Notes under the pieces: model-generated
What the model was told of the DNA's origin: nothing
Databases searched by the model: none
Seen by the model: the letters and a program-made list of their open reading frames with translations, nothing else
In this document: positions 1-27,423 of the stretch, piece after piece
Numbering within the stretch: position 1 is the first letter of the stretch
Layout: every line of letters starts with the position of its first letter
Position numbers and translations under genes: made by a program
NCBI GenBank assembly: GCA_028274465.1
Contig: CM051455.1
Coordinates: 50,011,351 to 50,075,350, forward strand
DNA length: 64,000 nucleotides
From: Plantago ovata
Taxonomy: Eukaryota > Streptophyta > Magnoliopsida > Lamiales > Plantaginaceae
Reading direction: 5' to 3'

Positions 1-3000
1 ACACTAAACTCGTCCTCCATACGTGGAAAATCCTCCACATACACACTTAGAAGCATTAGCAAAATACCCAACATGAATTTACTCGAACCTAAATTGTATG
101 AAATAGTTCTACCCTTCAAGTAATTACGTGTATCATGTTTCCTACAAAGTATCTTCTATAATATGATTTTTATGATAATTTAAATAAAATTTCGGGCACT
201 TAAGGATGATTTTTGGGCACTTAGATTTAACTATAATACTCGAACCTAAATCTGTTTCAACTTTTACTATGAACTTATTTCGAAGAAAAAAAAAAGCTTT
301 ACTATGAACTGTGCACTTAGGATGATTTTTGGGCAATTTGGTGCTTGATGATTTGTGCTAATGATTATTTTATCTTTACTCTGGGTGAAGGTAGAACATT
401 GACTTATTTTAACTAGAGCATCACTTGTACTTTTCATAAATGAAAATCTTGGCTTTTTCAAACTTTTTGTAAAGACTTCTAAGTTTATATGAAGTGTTCA
501 GAGTGAGCAAACAAAATCATGATGATTTAAAGATATTATTTGCAAAATATTGATCGATGTGAATATATCGATTACAACTTTGTTAAGCAATAATTATTAG
601 ATACTTTGCTTGTATGCAAAACTCATTAAAACGTTGAATTTGTTGGAAATAACATGAAATGAGTACTTATAGAAAATCAACCAACTTCATGATTCTCTTA
701 GAAAAAAAACATTTTGACTTGACTTTACGATAATTGATCTTTTTTCGCACATTAGCATATAAACACCCTATAAACAACTAGTAGTATTAGCATATGGAGA
801 GTGTATAATTTTTTTTATTTTTTTTAAAAAGCACGTCTTTATAACAAAGTACAAAAAACGAACCGAATCACTTTATTAGACGGAATTGGAAAAAACTATA
901 AACCTTGGTAATTAACCATCTTTAGATGGGTTTTTCAGAAAAAAAAAATAATAATAAAAAAAGTCATTAAAAAAAATCCATCTTTATATGGAGTTAAAAA
1001 AAGTCATTAAAAATAAATCCATCTTTAGATGCACAAAATAACAAAACACGTGATCTCGTGCATGAGATGACACAGCCAGGCAATTTCGTATCGCTTTTCC
1101 ACATAACAAACTATAGTAATTAGTAGTAAAATTTAATTAGCATCTTTAATTAATCAATTAATTGATTGAATCAGATATACTATTAAATTGAAGATCCTGC
1201 TTGTTTTGTTAACTTAACGGTGGAGGAAAATGAGAAAGTCGACAATTAAAGGTGTCTATCTAGTCTGATTATTATTCTGTTTACACCATAATGATCTGTT
1301 TTGTTTTAATATATACAAACAGCAGATTCCAAATGTCTGAAATACTACAAAGCTAGCTTAATTCTGGTGGGCAAGTGGATAATGAATGTATTGATCCCAA
1401 ACAATTAAGGTTTATATATATGATTACTACAAACATGATGAAGTAAAATGAAAGGACGACAAGTCGCAATATAGTAATCCCAAGATTCTTTCATATTATA
1501 CTACTAATACTAAATAGATGCAATATTTTTGTGTACGTGGCCTCCACCACCCATATCAACCAAGTTTTCAACACTCTTCTAATTAGCGTCTCTTGTATTT
1601 TCAGTCATGAGTAAAGTACATGTATGTACACATGTTATTTGATTGGTGGATTTGGGGTTTAAGGGTTAATGGTATAAAGATAGGAAAAGGATTTATGTTA
1701 GCTAGCTAGATCGAGAATTGAAGTACTAACAGAAAGAAGGATGTTTATTGTCGGGTGCCACCTGTTTATAAGATTTGTATAAGTAGAACTACTAACTTAA
1801 CTTTAACTTTTGAAATGTCACAGGGACAGTTAAGACAACAATACCATTAACACAACCTTCTTATTAATCAACTTGTAAGTTGAAACATAAATAACACTAT
1901 TTTACAAACTTACGTAGGGACTTAGTGAAAATGTGGCCAAAAAAACATGATTTTTCACCCCAACACTCAAACAAGTCCTCTTATTTCAAGCAAGCAAGAA
2001 GTAAGTAGTAAGTGTCCAATGTACAACATACTTAATGTATTTGTCTATTCCGGAGAATGGAAACCAAAGAGGGTTAGTTTTTGGGAATTGGTGACGATGA
2101 CTATTCGGTTGAAGTAATTACAATGAATTTAGCACAAAGAATTTGATTATTAGCAACAGAGAAGTCAAGGGAAACTCAAGAACAGACAAGTAATAATACC
2201 ACTTACTCCGTTATAATTTTACAGCCTTATTTGCCCCGAGAGAAGCGACCTTATAGTTTAATTAACAAAGAAACATGCCTAGGTACATGTTTATTGAAAC
2301 GTAAAAGCGCATTCAACCCCGACTACACCCTACTTCCAAGTGGTAGAATTTGAGCATTATAACTTAAACCGATGGACTTTACCGCCCGATAGTCTTATGT
2401 CGCTGTTCTGGAGACCGCTCATTAGCATACTAGTATAATATAAACATAGTAACTTGTCCAGAATCCAGCTACGAAAAAAAAACATGGTTATACATGAATG
2501 GATACAAACTAGATGACAAATCAGAACACAATATTATTAAGAGGGAGGGAGGGAGAGAGAGAGAGGAGTTTAACAAGAAAAGCTAGAAGAAAAATAAGTA
2601 TCGCAAATCCTCACCTCAATCGAACAAGTTTGCGTTTTAGCTAAAACAGTTTCCTGGTCAACAAATATGTTGTTCAATCAATTCATGAGCTATATATATA
2701 TATATATATTAAAATGCCATGGAAAAATGTTGTTAAACTGGAATAGGTCACGGTTTGTGAAAATTACTAATTTCGATAAAATATTTATTCATACAAGCAA
2801 CTTCATAAAGACAATAAGACAATAATAATCAAATTTTAGCTAACTATCTTAAATTATGATTGTATTACCAAAATTGCGGAACTGACAAGCATAAGAAACA
2901 AGGATTTTGCTAGAGTTTCAGTAAGTCACAAAATTATCAACGCAGTACCATTAAATTCATAACAACGATAAGTAGAAACCAAAATCACAAATCAATGTTT

Positions 3001-3152
3001 CTGTGAAAAAGGGAAAATAGAATTAAAACAGTGACCAGGCCAGAAAAAACATAATCGAGTCAAACTGACTATGAAAATACCTGATTACACTCTTCTATCA
3101 CTCGATTATTTCCAGATGCAAATTACTCGATCTTACATTCTTTTCAGTGTTT
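1..3152. other. AT-rich intergenic stretch, no gene seen
   Basis: No open reading frame with recognisable protein similarity and no RNA gene was seen. It contains short homopolymer runs, a small GA-rich run near 2542-2568 and a short TA run near 2692-2710. A locally repeated phrase around 955-1030 mixes A runs with a 'tccatctt' word. Confidence 0.6.
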
Positions 3153-3157
3153 GGGAT

Positions 3158-4614
3158 TGTTAGGAACTTGTAATTTTGATGAGCAATTAACCATGCTAAA
3201 TTAAGGAAAGTCCAGTAACTAGTACTCTTAAGGTCCATAGGAATTTAGAATTTTAAGAACATTGTAAAAGAGGAACGTTTGATGAAAGACTTAGTGTAGG
3301 TACTAGTTAGGTTCTTTTGTTTGTTGATGATGTACTTTGTTTTTACAAACGAACTATTGAAGACCGAGAACCGCTCAGAAAGTTGAAGATTCGAAGACTG
3401 GAGATTTAGAAGAATTCTGAGAAAGGTATCTACAAAGGCACATGTTGCTTCAGAAAGTGAGAATTTCAACAACAGTTTGCATAAGTGAAAATCTATATGA
3501 CAGAGTAGGTTGTGCTTGCTGAAACTGAGACTGACCACTTGCTGACAACATATGTGACCTCCTTGCTGAAGAGTACTTGCATTTTGGCTCCAACGTTCAT
3601 ATTTGAATTTGATTCAAAAGAACATTAAATGCAAAGTAGGCACGCGAAGAACATGAAGATAAGAAGACAAATGAAGAACGCTGTTGAAAGTACAAAAGCA
3701 AAATAGTGACATCTTAAGGTACAAAGCCTTAGAATTTGAAATTCAAACGGCTCCCTTGAGACACTATAAATAGAGGTCATCAGGCAAGAGTAGAAGGTGT
3801 GTCAATAACGTGATCAAACTCTCACTTGTGCTTTAAACACTCAAATCCTTCTCTACTCTTTACTGCCTATTGATCCGTTCCAATACTTAAGTTTGAAACA
3901 AAAGCTACTTGTGAAGAAGTAGAACATTCACGGCTAAGAAATCATTTAAGTGTTCTTTCTTAGGAACAAGAACAAGTCTTGGCACCAGAAACAACAAACT
4001 TGCTTACTGCAAAGTATTACAAGTTGTGTTTCTTTAGATAACTTGTTATAGCTGAAAAGTTATACTCAAGTCATCTCATCCCAAATCTCTCTAACTGATA
4101 AACACCATTTACAGGCGTGAAATTCAGGGGGAAATTAATCAAGCATAGTGTTGATGATTATAGTCCCAAGTTTGGTGGAGAACAAGGTTATCGTTCTCTA
4201 GTTTAGGTTGGAAACAAGACAAGTGTGCTTTGGTTTCTGAGAATCTTTAGTGATAGGATTTGTAAGTAACCTCATATTTATCATAGTGGATTCGGTCCTA
4301 GAAAGGACAAAGTGGATTAGTTGAGAGATTACACCACTCTCAGATACCACTATAAAAGTGTTTGTGTGATTTACTTTACTGCACTTAGTTTTCTGCAAGT
4401 TACATTTATCGTACACTGTCACTCTGCTCACTTGCTGAAATTAGTTCTATGTTAAAAGCACTTATTGTAAAAGACTTCTGCACTCTGTTTTTAAGTATCA
4501 GCAAACTCATTACTGAAAAGTAATAAGCACTTGCTGAGAAAGTTTTAAACAACGAAAAGTTTGAAAAGACTATTCACCCCTCCCCCTAGTCTTTTCTTGT
4601 TGTTTGGACCAAGA
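3158..4614 (+). mobile_element. Solo LTR of a copia-type retrotransposon (about 1.46 kb)
   Basis: The segment starts with TGTTAGG and ends near GGACCAAGA, and the 5-bp word GGGAT stands directly on both sides (3153-3157 and 4615-4619), as expected for LTR element integration. A TATA box (TATAAATA) lies near 3766. The C-rich stretch followed by CTAGTC near 4578-4592 resembles the 3' end of SIRE/Tnt-type copia LTRs. No internal coding region or second LTR is adjacent, so recombination between two LTRs probably removed the body. The terminal CA appears mutated to GA. The family assignment is inference; the target duplication is seen directly. Confidence 0.75.
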
Positions 4615-4619
4615 GGGAT

Positions 4620-5048
4620 AATGAGAATTGGTTTGGATTGAGAAAAGAAGTGAGAGTAATGACTCTTATTTAAAGCTACAACTCCAGATATAAGAATGAG
4701 CGATACGTATACTAATTTGGGTAAAATGATTGGTCTCCAAGAATCTAGCAAGCTGGTGAGTGGATTGGATAAAATTCATCTAATGAAGTTATTGACGTAG
4801 CTGCTTGTTGAGAGCAAACACTAAATGGTGAATGTAAAGATTGGCCGATGCTTCTGGTGTGGTGAAGAATAAAGGGGATGAAGTGATTGAATGGTGAAGA
4901 AAAGAACACGTTTTGTGTCTGAGGAATTTTACCAAAGTACACCTTAACCCCAAGTAAATTATAAAATAAACCCAAAGTAGCACATGTAATATAGTTAGGT
5001 AACTCTGTGCGCGCGCACATCATTGCAATATCAATTCTATTTACGCGT
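4620..5048. other. Intergenic, nothing recognised
   Basis: Short minus-strand reading frames here show no domain or codon pattern that supports a gene. The stretch separates the solo LTR from the SINE-like insertion. Confidence 0.5.
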
Positions 5049-5065
5049 TAGAGCGTTAGTTAATA

Positions 5066-5148
5066 AAATTGGTTAGACTGAGGTGTCATGACACTAGAGG
5101 TCATAGGTTCAATTCTCGCCAAGTGCGGGATTATTTATAGTTTATTAC
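5066..5148 (+). mobile_element. tRNA-derived SINE-like insertion with 17-bp target duplication
   Basis: An 83-bp insert is flanked by two identical 17-bp copies of TAGAGCGTTAGTTAATA (5049-5065 and 5149-5165). The insert carries a polymerase III A-box-like word (TGGTTAGACTGAGG, about 5070) and a B-box-like word (GGTTCAATTCT, about 5106) at tRNA-like spacing. Long target duplications and internal tRNA promoter boxes are typical of SINEs and retroposed tRNAs mobilised by LINE machinery. There is no clear poly(A) tail, so a retroposed tRNA fragment is the alternative. Confidence 0.7.
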
Positions 5149-5177
5149 TAGAGCGTTAGTTAATAATGGGGTGTCAC

Positions 5178-5427
5178 ATTGTGGGAGAGAAAAATAACAC
5201 TGAGGAAACAATACCATTGTAATTTAAGTTTGTGTATTGTTAACTATGTTACGACTCAGACTTTATTTTTGGAAGTTATAAAGTTTAATTTGTCTCTCGA
5301 TGATCAATGTGAGAGAAGAATAACCCTGAGGAAAAATTACCATTGGAATTTAAGTTTGTTTGTTGTTAACTATGTTACGACTCAAACTTTATTTTTGGAA
5401 CTTATAACCTTTGGCTCTCGATGACGT
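5178..5427. repeat. Two-copy tandem duplication, unit about 125-130 bp
   Basis: The first copy (about 5178-5307) and second copy (about 5308-5427) share a GAGAGAAAAATAAC-like start, the phrase AACTATGTTACGACTCA and the end TCTCGATGA, with scattered substitutions. An 81-codon frame across both copies is a by-product of the duplication. Confidence 0.8.
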
Positions 5428-7096
5428 AGTTATTTACTAAATACGACATACAATATAAATAGATGAAGGACATTAGTTTATTTATTTATTTTAACTAAGA
5501 AATGAATTTCTCATTATCAAAAACAATTTATTTAATACAAACCAATCCAAGGCAAAAATAGAGCAAGCTAGCCTACCTTAAAGCGCTGACAAACATCCTG
5601 CAAATTTCTATACATACCACATAGAGCTTATAGGAACTAAGTCTTGTTAGAGCGCGAATTCCGCTCCTAGAGCGAAAATTCGCGCTCGGGACGAAGAGCG
5701 TGACATGAGTCTGACAAATTATGTGACCTAGGTTACAACTGTTTGAATGATATGTGGTATTAGATTAGTCCCAGGTTGTCGCCCTTGAAACATCACTTCA
5801 TTCCGATAACACCACAATCGTGTAAATATCGAATCAATGAAGCAACGACAAATTGAATTTCCTAAGGTTTGAGTCAATCTCATCCACTATCGTTTTTGTG
5901 ATATCAAGTTCATAAGTGCCCTTGCAATTTGCAAAAGACATCATCTATCATTTTGAATTTTGATAATAGGTTGGGGGATCAACTATCTTATGAGATAATA
6001 AAGTTATCATATTCGATGAAGAAATGACATCCTCTGACCCCTATCATTTTGATAAACCTAGCTCCATACTTATGTAATACTTCGATGGCAAATCAAGCCA
6101 GAGGAATGAACCACATATAAATGCTAGATGCATCATGTATAGGGTATAAATCTTATTCCAATACAATTCGAGCTGCTTCTTCTCAAGTACAAGTGTACAA
6201 CTTTGCAAAGGTCCAATAGGTTAAAACCAAAAGGAGGACCAGCATTTTGGCTTGTATTCTCCAAATATGGAGTCAATTTCAAAGTACGGAAGCGCTGTTT
6301 GATTTACGTTTTTACCCCATGCTTCTCTATTCACGCCTAAACTTATTTTCTTCTTCGTTTTGTTTTTCAAAATTAATTTAATTTATACACAACTTTTTGC
6401 ACAAGCAACTCCTAAAGATATGAGATCTCATGAGTAGAAGTTAGTTAAATGAGAAAACAAGTAGGAGTAGTATTAATATAAGTTTCACACGTAAAAGAAA
6501 AGGTTGTAGTGCAAGATGCATGCATGAATGGGTAGAAACCCAAGATTAAGTATTACTACTATAATTATAGTAATAAATTATTATAATTAATTATATGCGG
6601 ATAGCGAAACATCTCCCTTTCCCGAATTCCATGTCTTATTATACACTGCATCAAACGGGCACACATCTCTCTTTCACTAATTTGTGTTTATGGAGCCTAA
6701 CGTGAGTACATGACTCATTCGTCATGAGGACTTGATTAACGCATGTAATATTACACTTCTTCCATTTAAGTAAGTTACTCTTTGTGAATGGTTTGACCCG
6801 TATATTACATCTAAATTATTATGTTGATAATAAAAATTTAAAAAATATTAAAAATACTATTAGCTTATGAACTTTAATTTTATATTTTAAAAAACCAATT
6901 ATCTCGGTATAATTTAGGAGAAATGTACGATCAAATATAAGTACCGTTAATCAGAGAGGAAATTACTAATAAAACAGAGGAAGTATCAGCTATTTTAATA
7001 CTTATTCTAATTTTACTTGGTAAAATTTGAACTTGACTCACACAATAATGTATTTAAGTCGGACGTAAATTCTATTGTAACTCATTTTATTTTCGA
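5428..7096. other. Intergenic, decayed unknown repeat
   Basis: No gene was found. One perfect inverted repeat is described separately (5650-5687). The 5500-6300 part reads on the minus strand as short interrupted frames that might be an old pseudogene, but no family could be recognised. Confidence 0.4.
5650..5687. repeat. Inverted repeat, 11-bp perfect arms
   Basis: GAGCGCGAATT at 5650-5660 is mirrored by AATTCGCGCTC at 5677-5687, with a 16-nt loop that contains a further CGCTC/GAGCG pairing. This GC-rich hairpin stands out in AT-rich surroundings. No gene lies next to it, so its function is unknown. Confidence 0.7.
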
Positions 7097-7345
7097 GGAT
7101 AGAATTTCAACTTTCCCAAAAGTTTAAACTATTGGGGAGGAACATAATTTAGCCATTTATATTAATTCTCCAACACGCCCCCTCCCCCCGCACTCGTGGC
7201 CGATTTCAACCTCTTTGGGGGCCAATCGAGTGTAAATTTAATATGGGGGAGTTTGTCTCCGAGGAGATTCGAACCTAGGTGGGCGTGAGTTAGATGACTC
7301 TGATACCATGATAGAATTTCAACACTCCTAAAGTCTCGAACTGAT
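7097..7345 (-). mobile_element. TRIM-like miniature LTR retrotransposon, degraded
   Basis: Read on the minus strand, a short LTR-like sequence starting TGTTGGAGAATTAATA (7172 downward) lies beside an internal piece. That piece contains TGGTATCAGAG (about 7300-7311), the copia primer-binding site complementary to initiator methionine tRNA, and a GGTTCGAATC phrase. A second, diverged LTR-like piece follows at about 7310-7345. There is no coding capacity. Very short LTRs and a bare primer site are characteristic of TRIM elements. The right LTR is poorly conserved, so the boundary is approximate. Confidence 0.55.
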
Positions 7346-7401
7346 GAGGAGAGATGGAATTCTATCATCCGAGTCTAGTACAGATCTGTACATTTATTAA
7401 T

Positions 7402-8056
7402 TGACTTTGGGGAACTCAAAAGATGTTTGGTGGTGGATTGGCTCAAAAGAGGGTCACTACTCAACTAATGAGGGCTATCGGAAACTTAATACCAATGAAG
7501 GAGTTCTTGATATTGCTAGGCGGACAAAGGAGATTTGGTCTAAATGGGTACCATCAAAGGTGAATGCGTTTATTTGGAAGGCGATCCAAGACCGTATCCA
7601 ATCTAAGGTGAACCTTCGGAGAAGGGGAGTATATATTCATTAGTGAGTCGGAGTGTCCTTGTAAAGGGTGTGGGGAGGAAGATGAAACATTTTGGCACAT
7701 CCTTAGAGGTTGTAGTTTTGCCAAAAAGGTGTGGGAGCTTGTTTGTGATTGGATCCAAAGGAATTGCCTCGTAGAAACGAATTTGGTGTCAAGCCTCGAA
7801 GGTTTTGTTAATGTGGCGCCTAGAGGAAAGAAGAGAAAGTGGCAAGTCTTTTGGCATTGCACAATTTGGAATCTTTGGCTAGCTAGAAATCATTAATTTG
7901 TTTTATAAAGGTGAGGCTTTAACTCCTTGGGTGGTGCTAAAGAAAATCAAGTTAAGTTGTTGGTGGTGGTTCAAAGGGAAGGGTGAGTTGAAAGACTATG
8001 ATATGGTGGAGGATTGGTTTTTGGAACCACGGAGGTGCTTGAATTTGGATGAGTAA
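7402..8056 (+). pseudogene. LINE reverse transcriptase C-terminal (zf-RVT) fragment
   Basis: Three reading frames joined by two frameshifts (near 7640 and 7895) give the tail of a plant non-LTR retrotransposon ORF2. First comes a W-rich segment with SKVNAFIWKA. Next is a zinc-binding segment with CPCKGCGEEDETFWHIL and a further Cys, matching the zf-RVT pattern. The last segment ends in EDWFLEPRRC. Reverse transcriptase and endonuclease domains are absent, as expected for a 5'-truncated copy. The frameshifts show it is dead. Confidence 0.8.
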
Positions 8057-9302
8057 GGGTGAATGGGGGCCGTGGTGAGCAAGGGGAGAGGGTGAATGGG
8101 CCATGGTGAGCAAGGGAAGAGATTGGGGCGAGATTGGGTTGGAGGGAGAAGTTGGTGGTTTCTAACGGCTAACAAGCTTTGTATTGTCTTGTTTACTTGT
8201 GTACGTGCCTAATGATGGATCCTTCTTTGAGGTGACCGGTTGTGTAATGCTTTCGACCAATGGTGTCTTCTTTCTCTCATGGTGATTCTTAGCCATGGTG
8301 CGTTGGAGAGTCTCATGTGGGTAAGGGACTCGAGATTGGTTGATTTTTTCAATCTTATCTCGGGTTTTAATCCAAGTGGTTGAACCTTCGGGTTTGGCTT
8401 GTTGTATCTTGGAGGACTAAAGGTCTACTTGAGTAGGGGATCCTTTTGTATCAATAAATTCATACTTATAGTCGTAAACTCTTGTTTACTCTTTTGCTCA
8501 CGTCATAAATTATCTGTCACTTGTCGGTAGACGAGCATAGGGTGGAGAGTTAGGTAAGAACCAATTGGAGCCATCCTGCAGTTACAAGGATGGACCTTGG
8601 CTTTTGATGGACAATTGGTTGTTCCTACCTTAACTAGCTCGCCAAATGCCCGTTTATTGACATAGGATTGAGAAATGTGACCCTTAGAGTTTTCAAGTTG
8701 TGGGTGGTACTACTGGATGGTTTGATCTTTTACTCGTGCTTGTGGCGATGTGTAGCCCTCCCGTGTTTGGGCGTGGTGCTTTTGATTGCTATTACTTGTG
8801 GTCCTCTCCTCGGCCCTCCTTGGTGCGTATTGAACCAAGCTTTTCGTTTGAACTACTTGTGGCGGGTCAACATGAGCTTTTGTGTTGGTTTTCGACTCTC
8901 CTTTGGCGGTTTGAAGTTTAAGCTAGCCGTGGTGTTCTTTGGATTTTGGCTTAGGTGTGATTGTATGAGTCCTTTTTCGTGACCTTAGGAGAAAATTACC
9001 TTCCGTTTTCTAGCTAAGTCCCCTAAACTTGCAACGGAAGGTATGCACGCTTTGGACTTGACTATGAGTTAGTGGTACAACTTGCAAACTCCCCGGATCT
9101 TGGCCTCTTGCTAGGAAGACGGACATACTAGATACTTATCAAGTATTTGTCTCGATCATGACGGATTTGGTCTTCGGTTTCATGGTTGTATTGGTCTAGT
9201 TGTTTAGTTTTCGGTGTGCATTCCTTATGCACCTTGTATTGTATTGTCACTCCTATATTGCTTAATAAATAGCTTAACTTTTAGCCCTTAAAAAAAAAAA
9301 AA
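8057..9302 (+). other. Probable LINE 3' region ending in poly(A)
   Basis: No supported gene follows the LINE frame. The stretch ends in a run of about 13 A residues (9290-9302) after an AATAAA-like word, which fits a retroposed 3' end. Two overlapping frames near 8668-8982 have no recognisable protein features and are not called. Whether the whole stretch belongs to the LINE above is inference. Confidence 0.4.
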
Positions 9303-11251
9303 CCTCGATATGCTTATTAAGGCTTTGTCCATAGGCCATAGCACCTAGTCCTCATATACTTGTAAGTGTTTGAATCTTGTTGAGGCACAATTAGGAGCGA
9401 ATTCAGGCTTTAAAATTTGAAGGGGGAGGGGGCTGGTCAAATTTTAAAAAATTAATAATATTACCTATCAAATCGATTAATATTTGGTGCTTTGGCTCAA
9501 ACTGGAGCTCACATATCGGCTTAATAACTTGTTAACGAGCCGAGTTCTAGTTCGAGGTAAGTTCACGCTGAGCGGAGACATATGAGAAGATCGGCTCCGC
9601 TCTGAATGAGATTACTACTAATTATAGACATAATTGGTGACACACATACAGACATACTCATCGATTAAGAACAATTATAAACTAAGTTAACGCAACCTTG
9701 AAATGCTTGGATTTAACTTATAAGAAAGAAAATATATACATTTGTCACTATAGATTTTATATTTTCATAGTATTGTAAGTTATCGTCATGATCAAACAAG
9801 TCAAGAAAATGATGAGACCAATGAGGTCAATAAGTCATGTACTAAGCTGGATTCATTAACTGGCAATGAACCAAAACAAAGTGCCAAAAGACATTCAATA
9901 GATTCTGGGCCAGATGATGTTTATGCAATATCTATCCACTGAAAAATCAGAGAAAACAACAAATTAAATATGGCCATTAAGCTCACTAACAAAAGCTATA
10001 GAGAAGGACAAATCATACGGGACAATTAGGATTTAAGACATGATGTAATGTTGGAACTATCAGTCTATCACCCATTATCTTCTCATCATAATTATACTAT
10101 TATCCAAGGATCACATTAACACAACACTAATGTATGTTTATGTGTACGTGTTAGATAACTATTTTTTAGAGAGAGATTTTTTAATTGGATGGGATCATGG
10201 GATGGATTCCATATCATGTTCATGTTCACCCTGAGATTAGACATAGGAATTGAAGTTGCAAGAGTAAAAAAATACAATGCTTAACCTTAACCCAATTGAA
10301 TCACCCTTTAATCCGAGGGTTGTTTTTCAATTTTAATTTCGGCAAAATTTCATTTCTTAAACGGCAGCCAACTATGGTGATAGATAATAATTAGATGTAA
10401 CTCCCTAGGGACAATTCCATAAGCCCGCATGATCGATCCATAGATATACCCGTCCATGTCCATTATCCAAAAATGCACAATCTGCTACATCAAGCCCACA
10501 CGAGATCGACCAAACAGCTGGGGAAATAATACACTTCATCACCACAGACAGCAGTTTTGTCCTTAATCTTTAAGATGATTAATTCAAAATACAACCATCA
10601 AAACCTCCAACAAAACTACGTACAAACGCCTCGAACTAAATTTTCTTGTTCGCTCCAGCCACTCCCACCACTACCCAATATCGAATACGGTGTCTAACAT
10701 ATCCTCCGATGAAGTGTAAAAAGCTAGATTTTCCACTAGGGATATACTAGTTCTCCGTTGTAAGTTGTAACATAGTTCTAGCTTCTAGGTGTCTCTTGTA
10801 ACCGACACATTCAAATATACACATATTGAAATTTGACACCCTATGTCCAATTTGAACAATATGCTACAGTAGTATTTAATTAGGTTAAATTAATTAAACA
10901 ATATAATAAGTTTTAACTTGGTAGTAGGTGATGTATAATTTTTTCTTTGTCTAACAACGTCTAGGGAACTCTTCGATGCCGTTTCTATTGATTTTGCCTT
11001 TCCGTCCGTTCGTTCACAGAAACTTGTTCTCACTTTCTTCCGTAGGTTAACAGAATCTTATCTTTTGTTCTGGTAAGTGGTCGTTCCGATTTTACGGTTC
11101 AATTCATTTCTTTGTGGTACCCATATAGTACGTAGTCCGGTTTGGTTAACTTATTAACCTGTTCTTTACCCACCCATTTGCTTCGGATGTGGTAATCAAG
11201 GAACATTCTGTATATGTGCTTCATAAATTACAAGAAGAATTTATGCAATTT
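9303..11251. other. Intergenic region downstream of the EMF2-like gene
   Basis: No gene, RNA or complete transposon was recognised. Around 9395-9440 a phrase resembles decayed hAT-MITE sequence, but without termini it cannot be called. Confidence 0.5.
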
Positions 11252-11477
11252 ATTCAATTGTAATACAATATTGAAATGCAAAAATGTTCACCTCTAAGAG
11301 GATTCACAAAACTGTAGTTCTGACATTCTATTGTCTGCGAAAACCTGCAGATTTTTGGACAAATTCAATTGTAATACAATATTGAAATGCAAAAGTGTTC
11401 ACCTCTAAGAGGATTCACAAAAACTGTAGTTCTGACATCCTATTGTCTGCGAAAACCTGCAGATTTTTGCTGGTTTT
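11252..11477. repeat. Two-copy tandem duplication just past the EMF2-like stop codon
   Basis: A unit of about 111 bp beginning ATTCAATTGTAATACAATA occurs at 11252-11362 and again at 11363-11477 with only a few differences, so the duplication is young. It lies 100-330 bp beyond the stop codon of the minus-strand gene and so may fall in its 3' UTR or polyadenylation region. Confidence 0.85.
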
Positions 11478-11577
11478 CAAATCCATATTAATTACCTCAG
11501 CTTATAGATATAATTCCAAATCCATACAACGACATGGTTCCTTGTAACCTTAAATAAACATATATGATGTAATATTT

Positions 11578-26443
<14,866 letters not shown>

Positions 26444-26636
26444 CCTTATTAAGCAGCCATAAAACTCTTCAGAACTTAAAAGATCTCCAAGAACCTCAAA
26501 TATAAAGCATTCAACCTGATATGCAACCACAGTGGAAATCCTAGATGTTAGACAAGAGCATGCATTCAAATAGTTATTATTACTATACTATAAATCAAGT
26601 GCATACCACACCAGAAAATTACTACTTTTTCAATTT

Positions 26637-27423
26637 CGGGGCATGAGATGCTGATTTTCTATATCTTTTGCAGGGGAGAAATTCAGTGCAGGCCATTGAG
26701 GTAGTCTTAGATCAGTTTTCAGGTGCTCAAGTGCAAATAAACAAGGACACGGGTCATATATTTCTGGGAAAGGACAAAATGTCTATGGTCCTCAATGTCC
26801 CTGAAGGATCCTAAGTCGTAGGAGATTTAAACATGCAAGCATTCAAAGATAGTATTCTCAGTAATTTCCAACAGGGTTGCCTTATTCACGGACCGCGTAC
26901 ATGATTCGTGGAGAATCGATAGCGAATCAAATATTTTTGATTCTTTCATTTTTGGAACACGATTCCCTAATATTCGAAATGTGATCCGTTCATCTTTTCA
27001 ACTTGATTTGCTAATAATTCATTCTCCGATTCTCTAGATATAGTGGCCCGGAACGTGACTTTGGGAAAACAGGAGGGCAGGAAAATAGCGCTCGGTTCAT
27101 TTATTTCTGTCTTCACCTTCATTTATCCGATTCACTCAAAATGGAGAATCAGAGCGCGAACCATAGAAAACCGGAGCGCTCCCGAACCGCGTTCAGGAAC
27201 GTGCGTCCCGGAATGCAAATCGCCGGGGTGGGGTGGGGAGAGAATCAGGCAACCCTTATTTCCATTAACGGTAGGTGTGATACAGAGGATAAAATCCATT
27301 TCAAGAAACTATTTGTGGTCAGGAGAGGACAAAAGATAAAATGGTACTTATGTACTAAGAAAACAACTGCGCCTGCTTACTTGAATTGGAGAGTGTGTGC
27401 TATGTCACTGTTAAAAACTAAAT
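26637..27423 (+). pseudogene. LINE reverse transcriptase fragment, interrupted by a MITE
   Basis: Lying antisense in the EMF2-like 5' intron, the first part reads HEMLIFYIFC (a decayed YADD-type reverse transcriptase motif) and, after a frame change, AIEVVLDQFSGAQVQINKD, typical of the segment after the catalytic DD in plant LINE ORF2. After the insertion at 26872-27257 it resumes with VIQRIKSISRNYLWSGEDK, the next conserved LINE block. Frame changes and stops show it is non-functional. Confidence 0.7.
26872..27257. mobile_element. hAT-like MITE inserted in the LINE fragment
   Basis: The 386-bp insert begins CAGGGTTGCC and ends GGCAACCCTT, which are inverted repeats. Flanking 8-mers ATTTCCAA (26864-26871) and ATTTCCAT (27258-27265) match in 7 of 8 positions, the duplication length of hAT transposases. 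It separates two parts of a LINE frame that belong together. A short GC-rich frame inside (about 27141-27250) has no recognised similarity. Confidence 0.6.

Noticed and set aside
4745-5023. 92-codon minus-strand frame
   Set aside because: No similarity or domain, low-complexity Phe/Ser content and no supporting splice or promoter context.
8668-8982. 104-codon plus-strand frame with hydrophobic content, overlapped by a 73-codon frame
   Set aside because: No domain, no consistent start context, overlapping frames of similar length, and location in a probable LINE 3' region; most likely chance.
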